Shown piece after piece: positions 48,101-59,519 of a DNA stretch of 64,000 nt. The stretch spans positions 20,560,501 to 20,624,500 of the forward strand of contig CM076949.1 in the NCBI GenBank assembly GCA_039566865.1, written 5' to 3'. Below the pieces are notes generated by a model. That model was not told the origin of the DNA and searched no databases. It was given only the letters and a program-made list of their open reading frames with translations. Position 1 is the first letter of the stretch. Every line of letters begins with the position of its first letter. A program made the position numbers and the translations under genes. The stretch is from Aurelia coerulea. Taxonomy: Eukaryota > Cnidaria > Scyphozoa > Semaeostomeae > Ulmaridae.

Positions 48101-51100
48101 TCTGGTCGAGTGAATTTCCTTTGTCTGCAGCCACTAATCGCTTTGAATTCAAATGTCAACAAAAGCATCTCATGCTATTGTGTTACAAAATCTGCCCTTG
48201 TTCTCCGGAGTTACAGGCCTTTTTGCTTTGAAGATGTTTTAATTTCATGAAATTGAAATTAAACTTTTACTCAAATTGAAATTCCCGTTAACAAGATGGG
48301 CTCTTTGTGAAAGGATAATACGTCCTAAATCCATTTTGTAGAGACCGTCTTGGAAAACAACATTATGTGAAGAATTCAGAACTGGAAAGGGTAAGTATGA
48401 TCTGACAATCTTCTGGGATTAACTTTAGAATGCTATGCTCAATATATTTTCTCTGCTGTGGTTGACTAGTAATGAACATTGAATCAAAATCAGAAATTTA
48501 TCTAGGAAATAAGGGGCAGTTTAGCCACGGTGATCTATTTGCCATTCTATTGTTAAACTATCAGCACAAAGCTACTGTTATTGAATTTAATAACATCATA
48601 TAAACTGGATGACTCCAAAAATCTCCCCCCCCCCCACTGTCTGAAGAATCATTTCAGCAAAAGTAGTCGCACCATAATCGTAGAGATTGATTTATCTAAT
48701 AGCTAAAAGATAGAGAAATATTGTCTGCGTTATATTTTTGGTAATGTTCAAAGTATAGCAGCCCATTGATAAATTCGAAAGATCTAAAAACCAGTCTTGA
48801 AAATCCGGTAAATTGCCTAGAACTCACATCAATGGGGCCGTATCGCTATTGTGCAACGTTCTTTCAGTCCTCTCCCCAATTTTGATCAATTTCTTGCATT
48901 GTAATAGGCAGGTCAGGTTCTTCGTTAAGTAACGTACCATTGTAAACTAGATTGATAGACAGGCCCCAATTTTTTAGAAGAACAATTTTATTGATCACAA
49001 TCATCCTTCAAAATTTTTAAATAAGTGTAATATATTTTTGAATTCCTGTTCATATTTATTTTGGTATTGCATTAGAGATTATGATTTATTGTCTTATCAT
49101 TGTGTGCCAGACAGGTCCCTTTGTTAGATTGCTCACATACACCATTGTAATCTAGGTTTTTAGGTGGCCCCCATTAAGATAGCTCGCATTCGAAGATTCT
49201 GAAACCTTTAAATCAAGTTATCGTGTCTTTCGTTTCATCTTTCTATGTTTTGTATGCCACAGAAAATTGGCTTGGGAATTATCATTATACCGGGTGTCCC
49301 AAAAAAACGCAACAGATTTGAAAAATTCTACTGCAACCTGTTTCATACCCGGGGGGGGGGGTACTTGACTAGGGAAGTGACGGGGGTGTGCGGAAAACCT
49401 CTCCACACCCTGCACCCTGTCGCATAAAAAATAGGCCAAAAGTATACCCTGTCGCATAAAAATTTTGCCTCTCAAATACTGTGTAGAACGCAATTTTTGC
49501 TTGTGATACCCTGTCGCATAAAAATTTTGCCTCTCAAATACTGTGTAGAACGCAATTTTTGCTTGTGATACCCTGTCGCATAAAAATTTTGCCTCTCAAA
49601 TACGGCGTAGAACGCAATTTTTGCTTGTGATACCCTGTCGCATAATTTTTTTTACCTATTATAATACCCTGTCGCATAATTTTCGCTAGAAAATGACACC
49701 CTGTCGCATAATTTTTACCGCAAAAGGACACCCTGTTGAGCGGCACATCCCGTCAGGTCAAGTATGGGAGTGCCCCCCCCCGGGGTTTCATACTCATTAT
49801 CCAACAATTTTTTTTTCTTCAAATATGTAATAATTAGATGAAGTTTTGATATATTTTTCAGTATTTTGATGATTTGGTTGTAGAGTTAAAAATCAGCAAA
49901 CTTCAAAATTGCCCCCAGGTCAAAACCAGAGCTGCTACATTAACAATGATGAATCATAATGTCAAATTGTAAAAAAAATGACAATCCCTGCAATTGCAAA
50001 GAATTGCTGACAAACACGAAAACACACGATTTAATTGAACATTGAACAGACACTTCCATAAAGATTTCTGTCAAAACACTGCCATTCTAATGTCCATAGT
50101 GGTTGCTTGCTTTTTCTGAATGACTAGGCCATTATTAGATTTATAAATGAACACTGAAAGGTCCCTCAAGAATGAATAACTCGTGAATCTGTAAGAGATC
50201 CCTTTGTTGCAGTTTCTTAATGAAGTTGTGTGCTTGTTAATGTAATCATGTAAAGTTTCAGATATTGCCATTATTTTAACTTTACAGCATACTTTGCACT
50301 AGTGCTGGTAGCTCTGGTTTTGCCCTGACAGCAAATTTGAAGTTTGTTTATTTTTAACTCTTCAGTCAATACTGAACGGATAGTTCTACTTTTAAACGTA
50401 GATGTAAGTTTCCAGAGCCCAGCTCAGCTCTACACAAGTGTTGCCTCTATGTTTGCTCTGCCTCATACACCCTTATATGTACATCTCAGATACACCCTCG
50501 CACGTACATGCCTTTTTTACTTTTTTCATTCTTCCTTAGAAATATGGTATTCCGAAGCATTATGGTATACTGTATGCAATGGGTACGTCAATTTATACTA
50601 TATTGTGTAGCATAGGGCTCAAATCTTTCAAATCTTTAAAAAGGTCGGTGTAAAATTCTATTATATTGTTCTTTGAATTGGATTGCTTGAAAGGACCTTC
50701 TGGTACTTTGCTATAAATCTGCCGTGGCAATTTTATGATATCGTTATTTTTTTCAAAATGGCGGCATTTTGATAATTTTTGAAAAAATTCATGGAAAATT
50801 TTGAAAAAATTTAAATCATCGTAAATCCTAAACTAATAGAGGAAACATTACATAACCCTCAAGAAAACCATAGTTTTTGGAGGTCTACAATATGGTGGCA
50901 AGCAGGAATCTGTAGCTTTTCTAGTTTCGGATTTAGAAATTTGATGACGTCACAGCCTCAAATTTAATAAATGCCGCCATATTGAAACTAATCAAGACAT
51001 CAATAAATTGCCACGGCAGATTTACAGCAAAAAACCCTAAGTTCCTTCCAAGCTATTTTTTTCAAAGAAAACGACAATAGAATTTTACACCGACCCTTTT

Positions 51101-54100
51101 AAAGATTTGAGCCCTATGTTATATTGTGTCACCAATTTAATAGCCTAAAGCAAGGTCATGCCAGACTTCATGAAAAATCAAAGCTTTCTGGAGAGAAAGT
51201 CGTAGCAGTATTTAGTAGGAAGGCTCGACTAACGTTTGAGTGGTGAGTAAATGTACAGAATTGCCAGTTGTTTTCTACTAGTTCTTCGTTAAAGAATCGC
51301 TATCTTTCTCCAGCAGTTAGTCTCCTAAAATCAGATTTGAAATATACAATTTAAGTGAGCATCCGAGCCTCAGTCTCATTCGTCCACGAAATCTGAGCCA
51401 TAGAATTTATAGAATCATGCCAGAGACAGATACCGAGTGAGTAAGGCGCACGCCATTTGAGAGGCAACTGCTCCTGCAATATCAGAGCAATTACAATTTG
51501 CAATATCTTATCGAATAACCAACATGTTCAATTATTTTTAGATTTTTCCTGGCTGAAATTGGTCGCTCCATTCGGATTCTACAAGATTTTATCAATATAG
51601 TCCATTTGAGAATCCTTAAAAGACGTGCTAAAATCACGATCAAGTTTCCATGATAAACCTACCTTAAAGCAATGACTTGAACACGCTTTAGCACATGCTC
51701 TTGGGAGGTTGAAAAGGTCTCCCCTTGTATGAAAAACTTATTCAGGAGAATACATGTAAGTGTCATTATTGTTATGAAGGAAAACCAAGGAAATTTTGAT
51801 CGTCATTAGCAATCGTTTTTGCAGGTCTTGAAAGGAAATTTTCCGCAGAAAGTCTCCCAAATCCACGGAGGGAATGACTGATTAAAGCTTGGTAAATTGC
51901 TGAATCTAAGTGAGCGCATCGGCAATGAAACAAGACAGTTTTCAAACTTATTTCCTTGATATTGAGGGAGCAGTATTTCAAACGTCGAAACGTCGTACAT
52001 TTTTGTCTCACCCAGTAGATTAAACATATTTGCATCTGAAATACTCTGTTGCAATTTGACTGTATGCTAATAAAATTTAGGCCATTAAAAGACCCTGCTT
52101 AGAAAATGCCTTATTTGATCTAACAATGGTGCAAAATGACAATCTTTAGATATCTTTCATCTTCCTTTTTTTAAACACCAATATAACATGTTTTGTTACC
52201 CATCCTGTCTGTTTTCAATTCTCTCCGATCTCAATCCGTGATGATAGAAAATATCTTCAACTAACTTTTAATAATTCTTTTTCAAGGGTTTGCACTAATT
52301 ATGGAAGGTGTTCTCAGTGCATGTTACCATGTCTGTCCCAATTATTCGAATTTTCAATTTGGTAAGTAACGGAGAGTTGTTTAGGCAAGCTTCTTGTTAT
52401 AATTGACAAATCTATCATCATCATCATCATCATCATCATCAATAATTCATTTAATGTAGGCTAAGTAAAATAAAAAGAATAGCTAAATTACAGCTAATTT
52501 AGGCCTACTTTACAAAAATTTACAAAATTTACAAATTAATTCCTAAAGCTAATCAATAAAAACATTTAGTGGATTATATACAAGATAAAAGCATGCCTTC
52601 CCTACGAGGTACGGAGTGATGCCCACCTCCCAGAGAGACGGCGGACACACCGCGCGAGGGAACCCCCACACGCATATCCTAAGCTGCGGTCACATATTTC
52701 CAATATTCCATTGGAAAAAGATAACAAAACTGATAGCCTGGAAACCTCATTTTGAGCGATGAGAAGCTTTATTTTACGATTCTTTGTGACTTTGTTATTT
52801 TTAGTTGTTGACGGAACATTATCAAATGCACATGTTACCAAGTTAAAGATAGTTATGAAAAAATGCTGGATCAGAAAATTATCTGAAAAGTGCTTCAATT
52901 ATAATCTTGTACCTTGTAGAATCATGAGTTCTGGTTAATTTAAAGCTATTTCTAGAGTATGCCATTGGTCTTCTCAACACAGAAGACAATTTCAGAAGAA
53001 TTATCACCAAAACTTCTTTTGTATCTTCGGTATATGCTTGCAATGCACGATTTAACTCATGGCATGTAGCATAGGTCTTTAAAGAAAGTTGTTGCTAATC
53101 TCTTATTTTAAACTTTTAAAGTATGTTTTGAGGCTATTTGATATCCTAGTTGAAAAATTCATTTGTTTGTGCAATTCTTAATACAAGATAAACGTACACA
53201 CTTAAAAGAATCGTCAAATCAATAACATCAAATTTTGATGATTTTTGCAAATAGTGTTGCACCATACAGTCTGTCTTGCAGTAGATATCAGGCGTAAAAT
53301 TACAGCGAATAATAACAAACATTGTGATTTGAATGAGTATTTTGCGTTATCGTAAATCTCACCCGACATATAATGTGAAACAGACTTCTTAACCTGTATT
53401 TCATTTATTTACTGTTCTATTTCTAGACACAGCATTCATGTATATAATTGGCCTTCTTGGTGGTCTAAGGCTGTATCAGACACGTCATCATGATATTGTT
53501 ATAAATGGACATCTAGCATACACATCGTTTGCAGTAGTTATCTTTACTTCTGTTATTGGTGTGGTACGTATGAAGTTAATAAGAGCCGACTGCGCGATAA
53601 GAGTTCTTTTCTGCAAGATGTCACAAAAATTAGTCTGACCATGCAGTTGGTATGATCAAACTCTATTAAGCCCCTCCCCTCTCGTGCAAAATTTTTAAAT
53701 ATGCCCCCTCCGTCTCTATTAAGCCACAACTTACATCAAATTCCAGAGGTTACCAAAGATTTTCCATTTATTGAGTTAAACAAGTTTGCATGTTAATTTT
53801 GATATGGTTTGAGATAAAACTGTGTCGAATTTATGTATTTGACTCGTGAAATTGTATGTTGAATCCGCAAAATGTTGTGTAAAAGAACTAAAAAGCTATC
53901 ATGAAGTATCCTCATCATTTGATTTTGTAAATAAGCCATCCCCTCTCTTTTAAGCCCCCCCCCCCCCCCTCTGGAGTGTCTGAAATTAAGTAAGCCCTTA
54001 GGAGGTCTAATAGAGTTTTTACGGTATATCAGATTTATGATTCATGGATTTGTTTCCCCTCGGTATCATCTTTTCCGTAATCGTTGTTACTGAGCTTAAT

Positions 54101-57100
54101 TGCTGGAAAATTTGATCCAGACATTTAGACCTGTTTTGAAAGATTTGAAAGCATTTGGATAAGCTTTAGCCTCTGAGATCAGGCTTGCCGAAAAATAAAA
54201 AATCGGTTTTTCACTTTGGTGAGCCTAATCTCAGGCTTGATAAAAGCACTTTTAAATTGAGAAAAATGCGGCCTAATTTATCCAAATGAATTTTGTTGTT
54301 CAAGCTGACATGTTCGCCACACCATGAAAATCAGTTTTAAAATAATCCAACGGAGTTAAATGCAGCACTGGGGGCAGTCTAGATGAAGCTTATGGAATTT
54401 ATGTTCTCGACCAATGAAAACGATAAGAACATAAATGCCACATGACCTTATTTTGTTCTTTTCTTGGATTATACCCCAATTGTTCCATGCATTTACTTTG
54501 AAGATTTTAGTGAGTATGTACCTAGCAAAGTACAGGCCAGCAATTGTTTAAAGTGTTTTTCCTCACCTGGTAAACTGTCTTATTGAGGCAATATATCATT
54601 ATTTTGCAGGTATTCCGGTCGAAGACATTTTGGAGTATTTTTCTGGTTCTACATTTACTGACGTGTTTTTACTTGTGCCTGCAAATATATTACATGGGCA
54701 GAGTTAGAGCAGGTAAGAAATTCATGTTCTTTACTAAACATAGAGACCAGTAAGAATAAGAACGTCTCTATAGCTACTTTTGGGCTGAGAATGGAATGGC
54801 AGGGGGTCAAACAGCTGATGCCTTCGAAATGTGTTGACAGAAACGTTTTTTTTACTCATATAAAATATTACAATACATCTTACATTCTACTATGCTTTTC
54901 CAATTACTATACAACACTGCAGGGACGATACCATAGGGAAAAAAGGACAATAACAACCCCCTGGCCAATACATGGTGAACCAGAAAAAAGTTCCCACTTT
55001 CGAAAATTCGTAGCACCACAAGTATTTCATGGATTTGAATGATTCAACTTCTAGTTAAAAGCCAAAAGATGAAGTATTTTTGTGATTTTTCTCGCTTTCT
55101 TACAAGCACTGCAAATATAGGTAAATTCAACTTTACAAAAATTTCATGGTTTTGATCAAGTATTTTAGATCTTTTTCAATCATTTTGCAACCACAGATTT
55201 TTTGCAAACTTGAATTTGCCATTTTTCCAGTGCTCGTAAGAAGGGGAGAAAAATCACAAAAATACTTCGATCTCTCGGCTGTCAAGCAAATATTGATTCA
55301 TTCCAATCTATCCAGTACTCTTGATGCTATGGATGTTCAAAAGTGGGAATTTTTTTCTCGTTCACCCGGTACATAAAAACATGCATCGTTGAACTACATA
55401 CAACTACACTGCGAACGATTAAAAACTAAAGGATACTGTACTAGATTCTGTCTAAAATTAGATGTCAGGTCGGTTCAGATGAATTTAAAAATGTCACGAG
55501 CGCAACTCTGCCAAGATCTCTGTGTGTTGATCAGAGTGTTGTTTTATAATGACTTGTATGCCTGACATCTAATGTGAAACAGAATTTAGGAAGAAAAAGA
55601 TCATTTACGTCAAGGGACTTTATGGTATCTATGGTGTCTTTTATTTACTGGAACAGCGAAAGAAATGTGAGCACTTACAAAACCAAGCAGCACACCCCTC
55701 CTTACGTTTTGGACCAGACCCACCCGGATCAAAATGTGTGAAGTATCTTTTGGAGGACATTGGTAGCGCAATAGCTTGCAATGCCTGAGCATATAAGTTG
55801 TACATTTCAGCTGCTCTCTTCCCTTGTTGTTTTCTCTCTGTTTTATCTTTTCTTTTCGTCTTTTCATTTCAGCTTTTTCAGACATGCTCATGCTAACAAA
55901 AAGAGATCTGGGCAGAGGACCAGTGTTCAAGGTATGCAAAATTTGTTCTGAATACGTTTTTTTTTTTGCTACTACAGGGTGTCCCAAAAAATTGTTCCAC
56001 GTTTAATTAAATAGTGAAAAATAACGTTAACGTGAACAGGCTAGTGGAAAGATAAACCCATGGCACGAAAAAATATTTTCCTTCCTGCGGCCGGACAAAG
56101 GATCATGCTTTAATTTCCTGCATTTAAAAGAAAAGTCAAAATATCCAGCTTTCTTAAAAAGATGTCAGGATCCAAAGATAACTGTGCAACCGGTTTTATT
56201 TCAGTGCATATAGGGCATCGAGAAAATGAATTTATATGAGTTTGGAGCAATCAAGCTGGGACCCCATGAAAACAATTTATGATTTCTAAGAAGCATGAAG
56301 TAAATCCAGTACTTTAACTGATCTTGTATTGTTTGTATACAATATACAAAGTGTCATGTACAATTTTATCTCAGGTAACTTTTGTTTGACTTTGTAAGTT
56401 GTTTTTCTTACCTTGGAAAGTGAGAAACGTAGTGATAAACAAAAAAGGATATATTTGGAAAAATTTCCTGCAGGACATTTATGAATTGAAAATTTCCTGC
56501 GACCGCCCGGTCACATGGTCAGGTGGGTTCTCATGCCCTGGATAAACTTGTTCCTAAGATTTTAAAGTAATTTTAGACACCAGAATCTTGTGAATTCGTT
56601 GAAAATTCGCTGAGTTGCGAGCTTTCAAAGATCAATATACTTGACAGCTGAGACCAAAGACCCCTAGAGGACTTGTAATATAAAAAAGCCCCAAAAATGG
56701 AGATAAGGAAAGGTTACCCGATGCCATACCTCTCGTTGATACCCGAGCAACCAAATAGGACCTCGAAAGTAGTTTAGTTCTTATAAGCATATTCACAATT
56801 TGCTTAAGAATGCATGTAACCAAAAAACATTAAGTGAAAGCGAAATCAACGAGAAACTGAATGATTTTCAAATTTTGCTCAAAATGATTCCTTAAAGCAT
56901 CCGTATGCTTGCAGGTTAGGTTATCGATTCCTCTGAAGTGAATCAAAAACGAAGGAAACTACTGTATAGCCCATGCTATTTTTACCATAAATGCTATTTA
57001 GAGGTCTTTGGTTTCAGCTTTTGCACAAACTTAAACTTCCAATGCTCGTCCGTGCAAATTCAGTGGATTTGCAAGATTCTGGTGTCTAAAATTGATATAA

Positions 57101-59483
57101 AATTTCCGAAACAGGGCTATCCAATCATGAAGCTCCTTGATTATCATTATTTTTTTAATATTCAATCAATCATCGATAACTTTTTTTGGACACCCTGTAC
57201 AGGAATACCGTCAACTAGACTTATGACATTCAGGGGCGGCTCGGAGGGGAAAAAAGTAGGTAATCAAATGGGCAAATTAGCGGAAAATTGTTCGGGACCA
57301 CGCCCATTTATCACTGGGAAACGCCTATATTTTACAAATGGCAAGACCACACCCACTACCATGTCACACCGGATCTTGTACAATTATTCATCTTTGCAAT
57401 AACAGAGCATCAAAGTTTTTCAAACAGTGAGTATGTTGCGAAAGATAAGGTTTTTAAAATATTTTATACAATAGATGCGCAGATAAAATTTTTGAAGGGC
57501 ATTTTTGTAAAAATGACCCTTTTATTGATTTCATGAAAGCCCAAAAATTGCAGAGTCCATGGAGCCATTTTAGCATGATTTTGGTATCCCTTTGTCTTTT
57601 TTGCAAGAAACGCCAGTACTAACAGATGTATTGCGGCATTAGGCTGTAGGCTTACAGATAGCGGCCCTGTTGCATATGAGATTAGAAAGAAATAGTTTTG
57701 TGTCCGGCCTCCACGGCTTCCACAATCCTGTTCTAGCCCCCAAAAGGGCAAGGCAATCACAAGCAAATTTGACTACCTTGGCCTGTTACAATTTGTTGTG
57801 TGGATGTCAAACGACAATAGGTCGCCATTTTTTGGTACGATGTTCTCACATAACGATCTAAAATATGGTTATTGGACTTCAGCATAATTGATGCCGCACT
57901 TACAGTCTTGTTTGATATATTTCAGTTCTCTTATTTGATTGAAGAATTAGAAATATGAATCTAAATATGACTAAGATAAAAATTCTAATACATTACTTAG
58001 TATACACTTTCCTTTCCGTTGACACGTCACCCATCATTAGGCAGGGCAAACAATGAAGAATTTCTTGGCCTTCATCGTTTTCCCTGCCACATTTGCACGG
58101 AAAAGGGCCTACCCATACACCGAAATACTCATTTTCCCGGCAAAATTTATTCTTGGCCTTCCATCCTTCTTCAAACTGAATCGTTGTTCACGATTTGAAT
58201 AATTATTTGTTCTGAACGAAGTAGAAAAGTCTTCCCAAAAGCCCATCTAAAAGGCTTGTTACCCAAAACTGTCAAAACTGCAAAATTGGATCCACGACGA
58301 ACGAAAGACTCACGGTGAACTGTCAAGGTAAGCAGATTGCGGAATGACTACGTTACTGCGAGGCGCTCTTTGTTTCATTGCCAGCTATTCAATAGAGATT
58401 TACGTCACGACGCCCTGTGAAAGCAACGGGAAGGTAATCTGGAAGGGCCACGATTACTTCGCGGCCAACATAATCCTCAAATTCAATAGCTATCATATTT
58501 AATTGACAATTAATTATCGACTGTCTGTGAAACCTGAAAAGAAAGCAGTCAGTCAATATACATTGCACAGGGCACCTTCAGAACGCTCTGCCACTTATTA
58601 TTGTGCTGTGATAAGGTTTCAAAGCATTTTGACCTTCAGTTCGGGTTTATTTATTTATTTTTCGAGAAATACAGAAACTCCAAAACTCTGGAAAAAAATT
58701 GGTAATCAGCGATTACCTTGATTACTCCCCAGCGCCGCCCCTGACTCATTTCATATGTGGCCATTGTGCATCGTTCGATTCTTATTCTTTTCAGAATAGC
58801 TAAAAAGTCTATTTTGAATATCAGCAGCCTACTTTTTATTCCACAGCCAACCAAACGTATTAACGAGATGATATTTTGAATTTCAGGATCGATTTGTTCT
58901 TCTGTTCGTATTCATGGTGGTCAATGCAGGACTGTAAGTGAGCTTCTCTTGTTTTTCAACCGTTACCGTAAAAGCTCTATTAAGCCCCCGGGGTTAATTT
59001 TGCGGTTTAAACATACTGTACAATTTTACGAGTTAAATACATGATTTCGACAAAGTGCAAAATTAAAAAGCGCCAGATGAAATAAAAGTTTCTTGAATAT
59101 TGTCTCGTTCAATTCCTACCCTGACCATCCCCCCGGATACCCCCGGGCATTTGCACAAAAAATATTCCCGGCTCCCGGGCATTTCACCCCACACTCTTCC
59201 CGGGCCCCCTGGCATTTAAGTAGCATTTGGCAAGAACAGGAGATTTTGCATAGGCCTAAACAGTAACTGGGAATATGGCATTTTCTCAGTGCCCAGCCCC
59301 CGGGCATTTGACCGTAAATTTTCCCCGGCCCCTTGGGAGGTGAGCTAGAAATTTTTTGTTGACCCCCGGGCTGCCTGAGGGTGGTCAGGGAAGGTTTATC
59401 AAAATATACATAAAAAGCTTGCTTGGTCACTGCACTCTGAACAGCAACTGTTGATCATCTGATTGTTTATTTCAACTCTTGAA

Positions 59484-59519
<36 letters not shown>

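Noticed and set aside
54791..55042. 83-codon frame as a SIDT exon or separate gene
   Set aside because: It runs into the mariner-style element at 54971 and matches nothing in the family.
57223..58751. 8-bp target duplication for the CAGGGGCGGC element
   Set aside because: The flanks ATGACATT and ACTCATTT do not match, so only the terminal repeats support the call.
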